A stretch of 64,000 nucleotides of DNA from NCBI GenBank assembly GCA_016715115.1, contig JADKBM010000004.1, forward strand, positions 1 to 64,000, given 5' to 3'. Both the position numbers and the translations under genes were made by a program. The stretch comes from Acidobacteriota bacterium. Lineage in GTDB: Bacteria > Acidobacteriota > Blastocatellia > Pyrinomonadales > Pyrinomonadaceae. The notes below the pieces were generated by a model. That model searched no databases. It had not been told where the DNA came from and saw only the letters and a list, made by a program, of their open reading frames with translations. Below, piece by piece: positions 16,718 through 25,410 of this stretch (position 1 is its first letter; the number at the start of each line of letters is the position of its first letter).

Positions 16718-17629
16718 TTACGCTTTCAACGTGGTCTTTCTCAAATCGACCACCTCGATTTCGCGCACCAGAGTCCTTCCTTCCTTCGGCAGCGAATTAT
16801 CCGCGTAGATCTTCCATTTCAGCGCCAGGTCCGATGACCGCAATCCGTCGAATTTCTCATTCAGCGCTATCTTCCAATGCATCGTCATCGAACGAAGCAA
16901 TGGAAAATCGGCCCGAAACTGCTCGTCGGCGAATTCCTGATTCAGGTTGGTCAACCGATGTCGATAATACTTTCCGCCGTCCTTGAGGCTCATTTTGTGA
17001 TCAACCTTCTCGAGCATCGGTGTCGGAACGTCCAAAAAACACGCGATGTAGCGAGCGAACGCCGAGCCATTGTTGCGCGCTTCGATCAGCAGATTGCGCG
17101 ACTCGTCGTTGATCTCGACAAGAAACCTGATCGCGATGTTCGGGGCCGTTTCGCGAAAGATGACGTCACGCACTTCGTAATCTTCCATCGGCACGCTCTG
17201 AAAGTTAAACCGCTTGTAATAACGATGATCCGAAGCTTGGTGCGCGGTGTTCGACTGCGGAATTTCGATCACGTACGCGACGTCCGAATCGCCGGTACCG
17301 ATTTGAACCGAATGAATGACGATCCCGTCGATCCGCGGCCGGATCGCCTGAATGATCTGCTCCAGCCATTCGCGCGGAAACTCAAGACGGTTTACCGGAA
17401 CGATCCGTTCCGGCAGATGACGCTTTTCCGGATTCGACGATTCGGCGATGCCGTAAACGATCACGCCGCCGGCCGAATTCGCCATTGCCGAGACATCCTT
17501 GGTTATCTCTTTCTTTTTGAACTCTGTGCGATCAAGCGCTTCGGCCGACTTGTACTCGAGCGTCAGCGATTCCTCGATCTCGGCGGAGATGAAATTTCGA
17601 AGCTTGTTTTCGGTCCAGTTTCGGGGCAT
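16718..17629 (-). CDS. AlbA_2 (Schlafen-type) domain protein
   Basis: I start at the ATG at 17627-17629 (MPRNWTENKLRNFI), which has GAGG about 10 bases upstream, giving 303 residues. Residues 5-150 form an AlbA_2-like putative nucleic-acid/ATP-binding domain: EESLTLEYKSAE, EITKDVSAMANSAGGVIVYGIAES, then EIPQSNTAHQASDHRYYKRF. The C-terminal half is beta-rich and unassigned (IAIRFLVEINDESRNLLIEARN). Such proteins are often predicted regulators or defence-associated factors, but the role is not known. It lies upstream of pyk on the same strand, 58 bases away. Confidence 0.8.
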   Translation of the reverse strand: MPRNWTENKLRNFISAEIEESLTLEYKSAEALDRTEFKKKEITKDVSAMANSAGGVIVYGIAESSNPEKRHLPERIVPVNRLEFPREWLEQIIQAIRPRIDGIVIHSVQIGTGDSDVAYVIEIPQSNTAHQASDHRYYKRFNFQSVPMEDYEVRDVIFRETAPNIAIRFLVEINDESRNLLIEARNNGSAFARYIACFLDVPTPMLEKVDHKMSLKDGGKYYRHRLTNLNQEFADEQFRADFPLLRSMTMHWKIALNEKFDGLRSSDLALKWKIYADNSLPKEGRTLVREIEVVDLRKTTLKA

Positions 17630-17646
17630 CGTCTGTTGCCTCAAGT

Positions 17647-18017
17647 CTATATTTGATAATTGAAAGCTGTTGGTTCGGTGGTGATGATCGTCCGCACCAG
17701 GATCTTTTGCAGTCCGACGCAATCATCGAAAACCGATTGAAACATAGTTTCGTTCAAGTAATTGCTGTCGCGTATCAGCCGCAGCCAAAAATTTTTGTCT
17801 TCGTGGCGCTTTTGTTTGCCTGCGTCAGCAAATGCACAGAATCCGGCCGGTCTTCTCCCTGCTGCGACTCCTCGACAAATGCACCGACATTCGTTCCGGA
17901 ATAAAGCAATTGTTTCGAGATCACGTATTCTTTCTTCTCGTCCTGCAAAAAACGGCAAAGACGAACGATCCGTAAGGCAAAATTGTAAGATTTTTCAAGC
18001 AATATGTTTTTCTTCAT
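17647..18017 (-). pseudogene. Four-helix-bundle protein (S23/IVS-encoded family), single frameshift
   Basis: The first 66 residues or so read MKKNILLEKSYNFALRIVRL, then EYVISKQLLYSGTNVGAFVEESQQGE, the hallmark of the four-helix-bundle family first seen in 23S rRNA intervening sequences. The frame then stops after TKIFGCG. A one-base shift inside the run AAAAATTTTT (17787-17796) restores the expected C-terminal helices (NFWLRLIRDSNYLNETMFQSV and onward) to a stop at 17647. The start has a strong AAGGAG site. Related proteins bind nucleic acid, or act as accessory factors of diversity-generating retroelements. No retroelement is seen here. The homopolymer location makes a sequencing error plausible. 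Confidence 0.8.
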
Positions 18018-18060
18018 GAGGTTTCTCCTTTGTTGAATTATCGACTTTCAATTATCAAAT
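17651..18060. mobile_element. Possible small element: four-helix-bundle gene between 16-bp inverted repeats
   Basis: ATTTGATAATTGAAAG (17651-17666) and CTTTCAATTATCAAAT (18045-18060) are perfect inverted copies and bracket almost exactly the four-helix-bundle gene. The left copy overlaps the last codons of the gene, while the right one lies 27 bases before its start. No target-site duplication is obvious at the ends. It may be a mobile cassette, or one more case of the fold-back intergenic words seen throughout. Confidence 0.4.
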
Positions 18061-18113
18061 AACGATTTGAGGCGGGTTTCGAGCATTATCAATCAACAAT
18101 TTTCAATTTTCAA

Positions 18114-20063
18114 CTATTGACTCAGGTGCCGCAGCTTTTTCAAATAACTGGCGACGGTCTCGACAAACGTGGAATGCGACCACGTCAGCGGTGAAACTGA
18201 CACAGGTTCGCCGGTCAAAGGATTGATCTGCTCTGCGAGCACGCCGGATGGCAATGCGCGTTCGGCGGTCCATTCAAGGATCTCGAGGACGCCTTTGAGG
18301 TCTTCGACCGATTTCGCGATCGCGATCCTGTACGACGCCAGCCACAATGTGCAGATGAACCAGGGGTTTCCGGTAACGTCGTTGGTGACGCGCATATAGG
18401 CGTCATACTCGAAACGGGCAACGCCGCCGATCGCGGTCGGGATCCAGAGTCTCGCTTCGACGGCGCGCATCGTCGACTCTATCAACGGATCATTCGCGTC
18501 GAACGCGCCGAAAAAGAAGGCTGCGAACATCGAAGCGCCGACCGTCGTGTCGGCCCGGAAATTGACGTCATCCTGCGTTTCGAGCGAGCGCAGGAAACGC
18601 CCGAGTTCTTTGCTGTAAAGATGCTCCCGCATCGCGGCGACGACCTCGTCCGCGGCCTCGTCGTAACTGACGGCGCGGTCGTTCTCGCCGAAAAGCCGTG
18701 AGAAATTCGCCGCCGCGCGAAGTCCGCCGACGACCGTCGCACAAGTGAACGTGTGAATTCCGCGACGGTCTTCCCAAAGATTCCAGCTCGGTCTCGGAAG
18801 CCCGGTTTCCGGATCGCGGAAACTGACCAGGAAATCGGCGCATTTGAGGATCAGTTTATGGTAGAGCCGATGCACGAATTCGATCTCGCGGTACTTGTCA
18901 TAGTGTTCCCAAAGCGCCCATAGAACAAGCGCCGTTTCGTCTTCCTGGATCGGCGTCAGCTTGCGTTGCGCCCAGGCGTCCCAACTCGCGTGCCAACCGG
19001 AGGCGACGGTTCCGTCGGCATTGTACTTCTGAAGGAAATAGCCGTCCTCGTGAACGATATGCGCGCAAAAAGCAAAAAAGTTCCGGGTCAGCGACGGATA
19101 TCCCGCAAGGTCGAGCGCATTGGCCACCAACGCTCCGTCGCGCGTCCAAAGATAACTGTAGTGGTCCGTCGCGCGTTCGGCGACATCGGAATCGTTGGCC
19201 GCGAGGATCGACCCGCAGTTGTCGATCTGCGTCTTGATGACAAGCAGCGAGCGCTTGTATAGATCGATGATCTTCGGGCTCAACCCGTCGAATTCGACAT
19301 CGTTCTTGTTGACCCAGGCGCGCCAGAAGTTCTCGGTGTAGTTGAGCAGGCCCCTGGGCGTCCGGGTCTTGACATACTCATTCAGCCGCCAGACCTCGTC
19401 GTGCGACTCGCCGACCGCGATCCAATAGTAGAAGTCACCAACGCCCTGTGCTTCGAGCGAGAAATTGAATTGAACCGTCGAATCGACCGATCCTTCGGTG
19501 ATCGCGACGCCGTGCAATTCGCCGTCTTCAGCGTCGCGCCACGTGCCTTCCTGATCGCGAAACGCCTTGCGACCGGTGGAAAAACGGTCAAACGGCGGGC
19601 TCGAATTGATCAGAAAATAGCGGTTCTTTTTGTAATGAATGAGCGCGAAACTCTCCGGATCGTAAAATGCCGTGTCGCCGATCTTGTTTTCCGAAATTCG
19701 AAAATCGTGATGCAGAAAAATGCGCACGTCGCGTTTCTTGTCGAGGAGATTGCTGACGCGGACCTTGCGCAGGAAAATATTCTCGTGGCTCGCGACTGTG
19801 TCGTTGCAGACGATCTCGATTCCGAGTTTCTCGTTGATGAGCCGGACATCGGTGACGAGCGTCTCCTTAAGATACTTAAGCTTACGTTTCCATCCGTCCT
19901 CAAAAACCCACGAAAACTCGCCGTCGGCCCAAACGCCGAAACGAAACGGAAACCCCTCGGTGTGATTTTCCTGGCCGACGTGCGGAAAGTAGATGTCGCG
20001 GATCTGGTATTTGTCGTCAAACGTGACGAGAAGCGAACCATTTCCGACGGGAATGTCCCTCAT
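18114..20063 (-). CDS. GH15-family glucoamylase-like glycoside hydrolase
   Basis: This 649-residue cytoplasmic protein (no signal peptide) has an N-terminal beta-sandwich (residues 1-250; MRDIPVGNGSLLVTFDDKYQIRDIYFP) and a C-terminal (alpha/alpha)6 barrel. Barrel motifs are HYSYLWTRDGALVANALDLAGY, the probable catalytic acid E431 in NLWEDRRGIHTFT and the probable base E611 in VLAEQINPLTGEP before LTWSHSTFV. Family members release glucose from alpha-1,4-glucans or split trehalose. The intracellular position suggests turnover of glycogen, maltodextrin or trehalose. The genes around it are not carbohydrate-related. Confidence 0.9.
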   Translation of the reverse strand: MRDIPVGNGSLLVTFDDKYQIRDIYFPHVGQENHTEGFPFRFGVWADGEFSWVFEDGWKRKLKYLKETLVTDVRLINEKLGIEIVCNDTVASHENIFLRKVRVSNLLDKKRDVRIFLHHDFRISENKIGDTAFYDPESFALIHYKKNRYFLINSSPPFDRFSTGRKAFRDQEGTWRDAEDGELHGVAITEGSVDSTVQFNFSLEAQGVGDFYYWIAVGESHDEVWRLNEYVKTRTPRGLLNYTENFWRAWVNKNDVEFDGLSPKIIDLYKRSLLVIKTQIDNCGSILAANDSDVAERATDHYSYLWTRDGALVANALDLAGYPSLTRNFFAFCAHIVHEDGYFLQKYNADGTVASGWHASWDAWAQRKLTPIQEDETALVLWALWEHYDKYREIEFVHRLYHKLILKCADFLVSFRDPETGLPRPSWNLWEDRRGIHTFTCATVVGGLRAAANFSRLFGENDRAVSYDEAADEVVAAMREHLYSKELGRFLRSLETQDDVNFRADTTVGASMFAAFFFGAFDANDPLIESTMRAVEARLWIPTAIGGVARFEYDAYMRVTNDVTGNPWFICTLWLASYRIAIAKSVEDLKGVLEILEWTAERALPSGVLAEQINPLTGEPVSVSPLTWSHSTFVETVASYLKKLRHLSQ

Positions 20064-20107
20064 AGCGATATTGGATTGGGGATTGCGGATCTTGGATCGG
20101 TCGTCAT

Positions 20108-20698
20108 CTATTTTTGATTGACCGCCTTTTCAACTGCTTCGTCGATCTCCTTTTCGATCGTCGGATCGAATCCGATCATTTTCTTGACGAGTTTTCCCTG
20201 CCGATCGAAAATTGCCGTCTGGGGAATTTCGGTCCGGTCGCCGAAGACAAACCTCGACAACTCACTTTCGGGCGTGCCGAGCGGGTAATCGATCTTCAGT
20301 CGTTCGACAAACGCCGGGACGTTCGGAAAATCCTCTCCGCCGCCGACGTGGAGTCCGACGACTTCGAGCGAATCCGGATGCTTTTGCCGGAGCTTCTTCA
20401 GATGGGGGATCATTTCGATGCACGGCTTGCAGTACGTCGCCCAAAAATCGAGGATCACAACCTTTCCGTTCAGGCTTTTCATCTTCTGTTCGGCGCCGAT
20501 CTCGCCGGTCTTACCGTCGAATTTCGTCCAGGTCATCTCTTCGATCGGTTTGGACGGCGGCAATTGCGGCTGGTTCGTCGTCGGCTGTTCGTTGATCGAC
20601 ACGGGTTTGTTGCCGATCGCAACCGGCTTCGCCGCAGGACGACAGGCAAGGCTGGACAGAAAACCGATTGCAAGAAGCAAGATCACAAAAACTCTCAT
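20108..20698 (-). CDS. TlpA/thioredoxin-like lipoprotein
   Basis: I start at the ATG at 20696-20698 (MRVFVILLLAIGF); the open frame upstream overlaps the clpS gene region and reads as noise. The 196-residue protein has a lipobox LSSLAC with the lipidated Cys at 19, a Pro/Gln-rich linker to about 55, and a thioredoxin fold with the redox pair in FWATYC90KPC93. It would act in the periplasm as a thiol-disulfide reductase of the TlpA/ResA kind, for example in cytochrome c or metal-site maturation. It is divergent from clpS, about 100 bases away. Confidence 0.88.
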   Translation of the reverse strand: MRVFVILLLAIGFLSSLACRPAAKPVAIGNKPVSINEQPTTNQPQLPPSKPIEEMTWTKFDGKTGEIGAEQKMKSLNGKVVILDFWATYCKPCIEMIPHLKKLRQKHPDSLEVVGLHVGGGEDFPNVPAFVERLKIDYPLGTPESELSRFVFGDRTEIPQTAIFDRQGKLVKKMIGFDPTIEKEIDEAVEKAVNQK

Positions 20699-20794
20699 AG
20701 CGGAAATTCTACACAAAAAGGGCGCAAAACCCGAAGCCTCAAGGACTGTGAAAACATTTATGTCATTTCGGCGTCGTTGTGCTAAATTTTTCCT

Positions 20795-21112
20795 ATGGCC
20801 GAATTTCCAGACAGCGACCTTGAAGGCGAAGTTCTGACCGACAAAAAGGTTCGCGCCGAGAAGCCGAAACTCTTCAAGGTGCTGTTGCATAATGACGATT
20901 TCACGACGATGGAATTCGTCGTTTTCGTCCTGATGCACGTCTTCTTGCGAAACGAAGCCGAGTCTGTCGCGGTGATGCTCCAGGTTCATAACGATGGGCT
21001 CGGCATCGCGGGCGTTTATTCCTACGAAGTCGCGACGATGAAGGCCGAAAAGGCGATGAACCTCGCCCGCGCGCGCGAATATCCGCTTTTGTGCACCGTT
21101 GAAGAAGAGTAA
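20795..21112 (+). CDS. clpS: ATP-dependent Clp protease adaptor ClpS
   Basis: ClpS delivers N-degron substrates to ClpAP. The 105-residue protein has the family core: a variable N-terminus, then FKVLLHNDDFTTMEFVVFVL with the N-end binding Asn-Asp pair, MLQVHNDGLGIAGVYSYEVA with the conserved His, and AEKAMNLAREYPL-type text at the C-terminus. It is followed 48 bases later by clpA on the same strand, the usual clpS-clpA order, with a REP-like hairpin in between. Confidence 0.95.
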   Translation: MAEFPDSDLEGEVLTDKKVRAEKPKLFKVLLHNDDFTTMEFVVFVLMHVFLRNEAESVAVMLQVHNDGLGIAGVYSYEVATMKAEKAMNLARAREYPLLCTVEEE

Positions 21113-21120
21113 ACTGTGTT

Positions 21121-21142
21121 CGGAGTCTCGCCATCAGGCGGC
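21121..21142. repeat. REP-like hairpin, copy 3
   Basis: CGGAGTCTCGCCATCAGGCGGC lies between clpS and clpA and matches copies 1 and 2 apart from a few changes in the first half and the loop. It may modulate expression across the operon or mark a processing site. Confidence 0.55.
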
Positions 21143-21160
21143 TCGTTGAATTAACGCTTT

Positions 21161-23434
21161 ATGTTAACCAGAGAATTAGAAGAAACCTTGAGTTTGGCCG
21201 TTGACGAAGCCGTCAAGCGGAAACACGAATATGTGACGCTCGAGCATTTGCTGTTCGCGCTGCTCGAAGACCGGGCCGCCCGTGACGTTTTGCTGAACTG
21301 CGGGGCTAAGTTTGAAGAGATCACGGAATTGCTCGAAGACTACTTCGGCGAAGTTCTGGAGAAGGTCCCGGAAGGCGTTCAGCTTATGCCGGAGCTGACT
21401 TCGACGTTTCAAAGCACCATTCAGTACGCGATCCTGCAGGCCGAAGGCAGCGGCCAAAAGAACATCGATGGCGCGAATATGCTTGCCGCGCTTTATCAGG
21501 CGGAACAGTCCTATGCGGTCTATCTTCTTTTGCAGCAAGGAATTACGCGGCTCGACATCCTGAACTACGTGGCGCACGGAATCTCGAAGATCGACGATTT
21601 CGAACTTCCCTTCGATCCTGAGTTGGAAGACGAGGAGTTTGCCGAAGAACGCGCCGCACGACCGAAACGCAAGAAGCCGCTTGAAGCATACACCGAAGAA
21701 TTGGTCGCTCTCGCGCGCGAAGGCAAAATCGATCCGATCATCGGACGCCAAGCGGAGATCGAACGCACGATCCAGGTCCTCTGCCGGCGCAAGAAGAACA
21801 ATCCGCTCTACGTCGGGGAGCCGGGAGTCGGGAAAACGGCGCTCGCGGAGGGTTTGGCGCTCAAGATAGCCGAAGGCGACGTGCCCGACGAGATCAAGAA
21901 CGCGAAGGTTTTTCAGCTCGATATGGGCGCGGTGCTCGCCGGAACACGTTACCGCGGCGATTTTGAAGAACGGTTCAAGTCGATCATCGTCGATCTCAAG
22001 AAGGAACCGAACTCGATCCTCTTCATCGACGAGATCCACACGATCGTCGGCGCCGGCGCGGTTTCCGGCGGCGCGATGGACGCTTCGAACATCCTTAAGC
22101 CGGCGCTCGCGAACGGCGAACTGCGGTGCATCGGTTCGACGACGTTCGCCGAGTACAAATCCGCGTTCGAACGCGACCGCGCGCTGGCGCGGCGTTTTCA
22201 AAAGATCGAGATCAACGAACCGTCGGTCAATGAAACCTTTGAGATTCTGAAAGGCTTGAAGAAGTTTTATGAGGAACATCACGGCATCAAATACTCCGAA
22301 GAATCATTGAAGGTCGCGGCCGAATTGGCGGGCAAGTACATCAACGACAGGTTTTTGCCCGACAAGGCGATCGACATCATCGACGAGGTCGGCGCGGCGA
22401 CGAAGCTCTTGCCGGCGGAATCGCGACCGCCGTTCGTGACGGTTCAGATGGTCGAAAGCACGATCGCGCGGATGGCGAAAATCCCGCCGAAAACGGTTGT
22501 CGCGGACGAGAAAGACCGCTTGAAAACGCTCCGAGAGGATCTCAAGAAGGTAATTTTCGGACAGGACGAGGCAATCGAAAAGATCGTCGACGCGATCCAG
22601 ATCTCGCGCGCCGGTCTCGGCCACGAAACAAAGCCGGTCGGATCTTTCTTGTTCTCCGGCCCGACCGGAGTCGGCAAAACCGAGGTATCAAAACAACTGG
22701 CGGAGCAACTCGGCATTGAGTTTTTGCGCTACGATATGAGCGAATATGCCGAGCCTCACACGATCTCGCGTCTGATCGGCGCGCCGCCGGGATACGTTGG
22801 ATTCGAACAGGGCGGACTGCTGACCGAAGCGATAATGCGACACCCGCATTCTGTACTCGTGCTTGACGAGATCGAAAAGGCGCATCCGAATCTGTTCAAC
22901 CTGCTGCTGCAGGTGATGGACAGCGCGACTTTGACGGACAACAACGGCAAAAAGGCCGATTTTCGAAATGTCATCCTGATAATGACGACCAACGCCGGAG
23001 CGCGCGAACTCTCGTCCGGCGGCGTCGGTTTCAGAAATCAGGCTGAATCGAAAGGCCAGGCGAAAGGCGTCATCGAGCGTACATTCACACCCGAGTTTCG
23101 CAATCGACTCGATGCCTGGGTGCCGTTCAAGGCGCTCGAGTTTGACGTCATCAAGAACATCGTCGACAAGTTCATCCGCGAACTCAACGGCCAGCTTTTC
23201 GAAAAGCGCGTGCTCGTCCAGCTCGATGACACGGCTCGTGAATGGCTCGCGAAGAATGGCTTTGACTCGCGCTATGGCGCGCGTCCGATGTCGCGTCTGA
23301 TCCACGAAAAGATCAAACAGCCGCTGGCGAACGAAATTCTTTTCGGAAAGCTCACCGAAGGCGGCAGCGCCCTGGTCGAAGAAAAGGACGGCGAACTTGT
23401 GCTGAGCATTTCGGAGGATTCGGGCGGGGAATAA
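21161..23434 (+). CDS. clpA: Clp protease ATP-binding subunit ClpA
   Basis: ClpA unfolds proteins and feeds them to ClpP, using ClpS for N-degron substrates. The 757-residue protein has the double Clp-N domain (1-145), a charged linker (EDEEFAEERAARPKRKK), AAA-1 with Walker A GEPGVGKT (about 219-226) and Walker B ILFIDEIHTIVGAG, and AAA-2 with Walker A GPTGVGKT (about 500-507), Walker B SVLVLDEIEKAHP and sensor text ILIMTTNAGARE. It lacks the coiled-coil middle domain of ClpB. The adjacent clpS and the length support ClpA over ClpC. It is followed by a strong terminator. clpP is not in the window. Confidence 0.97.
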   Translation: MLTRELEETLSLAVDEAVKRKHEYVTLEHLLFALLEDRAARDVLLNCGAKFEEITELLEDYFGEVLEKVPEGVQLMPELTSTFQSTIQYAILQAEGSGQKNIDGANMLAALYQAEQSYAVYLLLQQGITRLDILNYVAHGISKIDDFELPFDPELEDEEFAEERAARPKRKKPLEAYTEELVALAREGKIDPIIGRQAEIERTIQVLCRRKKNNPLYVGEPGVGKTALAEGLALKIAEGDVPDEIKNAKVFQLDMGAVLAGTRYRGDFEERFKSIIVDLKKEPNSILFIDEIHTIVGAGAVSGGAMDASNILKPALANGELRCIGSTTFAEYKSAFERDRALARRFQKIEINEPSVNETFEILKGLKKFYEEHHGIKYSEESLKVAAELAGKYINDRFLPDKAIDIIDEVGAATKLLPAESRPPFVTVQMVESTIARMAKIPPKTVVADEKDRLKTLREDLKKVIFGQDEAIEKIVDAIQISRAGLGHETKPVGSFLFSGPTGVGKTEVSKQLAEQLGIEFLRYDMSEYAEPHTISRLIGAPPGYVGFEQGGLLTEAIMRHPHSVLVLDEIEKAHPNLFNLLLQVMDSATLTDNNGKKADFRNVILIMTTNAGARELSSGGVGFRNQAESKGQAKGVIERTFTPEFRNRLDAWVPFKALEFDVIKNIVDKFIRELNGQLFEKRVLVQLDDTAREWLAKNGFDSRYGARPMSRLIHEKIKQPLANEILFGKLTEGGSALVEEKDGELVLSISEDSGGE

Positions 23435-23458
23435 CCGCGGACGTACACGATTTAACAC

Positions 23459-23495
23459 GAAGCGAACCGCCAATGGGCGTTTCGCTTCTTTTTTT
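23459..23495 (+). terminator. Rho-independent terminator after clpA
   Basis: GAAGCGAA plus CGCC pair with GGCG and TTCGCTTC across a short loop, followed by seven T residues. It lies 25 bases after the clpA stop and should end the clpS-clpA transcript. Confidence 0.92.
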
Positions 23496-23587
23496 GGTGG
23501 TTACAAACGATCTCCGGTTTTGCTAGACTTGAGATACGGAATTCAATTCCGTCCCCGAATTTCCCGCCTGTCCGAGGAGTATCTAAT

Positions 23588-24211
23588 ATGCTGTTTCGTA
23601 ATTTTCCGGTTTCGCTTCTTTTCACCTTGATCCTGTTTTCGACTTGGGTTTTCGGCCAATCGACGCCCGAGATGAGCATCAACGATGTCAAACTCGGGGA
23701 CCGTGCATCGGCGCGAGCATTTCTGACGACGTATTTGCCGACCACCGACGAACAGGGCCGCACGGCGTACTATTTTTACAACGATCTCGGCAAATCGGTT
23801 TTGAAACTGACGGCGGCGTCATTCGACGATCCGTTTATGATCGTCGAGATCGAGGTCTTCACAGTCGGCACCAGTTATCAAAAGGCGCATAACTATCTCG
23901 AAAAAGTGGGCCATTTCGTAACCGAATCGAAGATCTTCGTCGGTTTCAAACCTTCCGTCGCAGCGGCGATCATAGGCGTTCCGAACCTCGCCCGGGACAG
24001 TCGCGTCGGGCCGAAGGATCTCATCAAAAAGAAGGGTGAACCGACAAAGCGCGCGACCGAGAATGAGCGCGACGTGTACATTTATGAGATCGCCGATGTC
24101 GAGATCACCGACGAAAAGGGCGTCAAGTCAAAATTCGACTACACCGGAAGGTACGAATTTCGGGACAAGAAATTGAAGCGGTTCGTGCTGGCAGTGAGCA
24201 GTAAGCAGTGA
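23588..24211 (+). CDS. Secreted protein of unknown function
   Basis: The 207-residue protein has a good ribosome site (GAGGAG) and a Sec signal peptide (residues 1-23, ending WVFGQ). The mature part (MSINDVKLGDRASARAFL, YFYNDLGKSVLKLTAASFDDPFMIVEIEV, GPKDLIKKKGEPTKR) looks like one compact alpha/beta domain and suggests a periplasmic protein; I do not recognise the family. Its last six codons (AVSSKQ and stop) lie inside the left arm of the GCAGTGA repeat, so the C-terminus has been shaped by repeat sequence. It converges on a lipoprotein gene. Confidence 0.8.
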   Translation: MLFRNFPVSLLFTLILFSTWVFGQSTPEMSINDVKLGDRASARAFLTTYLPTTDEQGRTAYYFYNDLGKSVLKLTAASFDDPFMIVEIEVFTVGTSYQKAHNYLEKVGHFVTESKIFVGFKPSVAAAIIGVPNLARDSRVGPKDLIKKKGEPTKRATENERDVYIYEIADVEITDEKGVKSKFDYTGRYEFRDKKLKRFVLAVSSKQ

Positions 24212-24369
24212 GCAGTGAGCGGTGAGCGGTGAGCAATGGCTGAGAACTGAAAACTGAGAACTGAAAACTTACTGCTCACTGCTTACTGCTCACCGCTCAC
24301 CGCTCACTGCTCACCGCTCACCGCTCACCGCTCACTGCTCACCGCTCAGGGCTCACCGCTCACGGCTTA
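24190..24369. repeat. Inverted repeat of GCAGTGA / TCACTGC words overlapping both stop codons
   Basis: The left arm (24190-24236) repeats GCAGTGAGC(A/G)GTAA-type words. The centre (24241-24268) repeats GAGAACTGAAAACT. The right arm (24270-24369) repeats ACTGCTCACCGCTC, the reverse complement. The stop codon of the plus-strand gene (24209-24211) is within the left arm and that of the minus-strand gene (24367-24369) is at the edge of the right arm. It would fold as a large hairpin in either transcript. Confidence 0.95.
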
Positions 24370-25287
24370 CTTCATCACATCCCCGAAGGCGACGGCTTTT
24401 TCTTTCTTGTCGACATCGAAGTTGATGAAAACGCGGCCGTTGCGGGCGTCGACCTTGGAAACGGTACCGTTTTCGAACGAACCGACCCACACGCCCTTGA
24501 CCTTGTCGCCTTCCTTGACGGCCGGAACGATCGGCACGCCGGTACAGCGCGAACGGTCGTAAACGGCGATCTTACCGGCGAATTCGCGGACGAAGACCTT
24601 GTCGCCGGCAACGCGGATGACGACCGCGTGTTTCATCTTGTCGCCGTCCTGAACCGCCACCGAAGTTCCCGGTGAAAGTGGCGCATTTATAATCGCGAAG
24701 GAATTCGGCTTAAGCTGTTCGTCCATCTGTCCGATGCTCGTTTTGCCGTCTTTCGATTTCGCCGGATTATCGTAGTCGAGATCGAGATAGCGAACCGTCG
24801 GTTCCGCCGGATTGGCGTCATCGACGACGATCGCGCGCTGCATTCCCGAACCGGACTGCCACCACGTCAGGACGATGTCACCCTTTTTCGCTTTGGCGCC
24901 TGCGGGAATCGCGACGATGTAGGCATTCGGAACCTTCTTTTTGTCGGACATAAACTCGACTTCCGACATTTCCGCGCCCGGGGCCGACATTTTCTGGGAA
25001 TACCAGATCATCGTCGTCTTGTCCGCGCCGTTGATATTCGCTTCTTGAAGCCAGTTATACGACGGCACGAGCACGACCTCGCCGGCCTTTGCGGTCGTAT
25101 CAACGGTCGGGAATTCCTTGAACGGGAAAGTCGCCTGGTAGTTCGGGTCGATCGTCGGTTTTGCCGCAGCCGCGTTGGCGGGTTTTGTGTTATCCGCCGG
25201 CTTTGCGTTGTTCGCCGGCTCCGTTGTCCCGCCGCACGCACTCAACGCGAAGGCGAAAACTGTAATTGCCAAAAGATTTTTGATCAT
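24367..25287 (-). CDS. Lipoprotein with repeated SH3/Tudor-like segments, function unknown
   Basis: I prefer the ATG at 25285-25287 (MIKNLLAITVFAF) over the GTG nine bases upstream because GGAG is correctly spaced for it. The 306-residue product has a lipobox LSAC, followed by an Ala/Asn/Pro/Lys-rich linker (TEPANNAKPADNTKPANAAAAK). The body has several short beta-rich modules with recurrent wording: KAGEVVLVPSYNWLQEANI, KKGDIVLTWWQSGSG, SPGTSVAVQDGDKMKHAVV, KEGDKVKGVWVGSFENGTVSKVD. These resemble Tudor/SH3-like barrels. It is probably a surface or periplasmic lipoprotein. No family assigned. Confidence 0.75.
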   Translation of the reverse strand: MIKNLLAITVFAFALSACGGTTEPANNAKPADNTKPANAAAAKPTIDPNYQATFPFKEFPTVDTTAKAGEVVLVPSYNWLQEANINGADKTTMIWYSQKMSAPGAEMSEVEFMSDKKKVPNAYIVAIPAGAKAKKGDIVLTWWQSGSGMQRAIVVDDANPAEPTVRYLDLDYDNPAKSKDGKTSIGQMDEQLKPNSFAIINAPLSPGTSVAVQDGDKMKHAVVIRVAGDKVFVREFAGKIAVYDRSRCTGVPIVPAVKEGDKVKGVWVGSFENGTVSKVDARNGRVFINFDVDKKEKAVAFGDVMK

Positions 25288-25410
25288 AGGTTTCACTCCA
25301 AAAACACGCCCAGCGAGCAGTCCTTCCGGGCGTCAAAAACAAAGAACTTCGGGGGGTTATTATTCTTTTATATTAACCGATTGCGGGCTTGAATCCATAG
25401 ACAACCGAAG

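Noticed and set aside
20699..20989. N-terminal extension of the TlpA-like protein
   Set aside because: It overlaps the start of clpS in antisense and lacks similarity, whereas a lipoprotein signal peptide begins at 20698.
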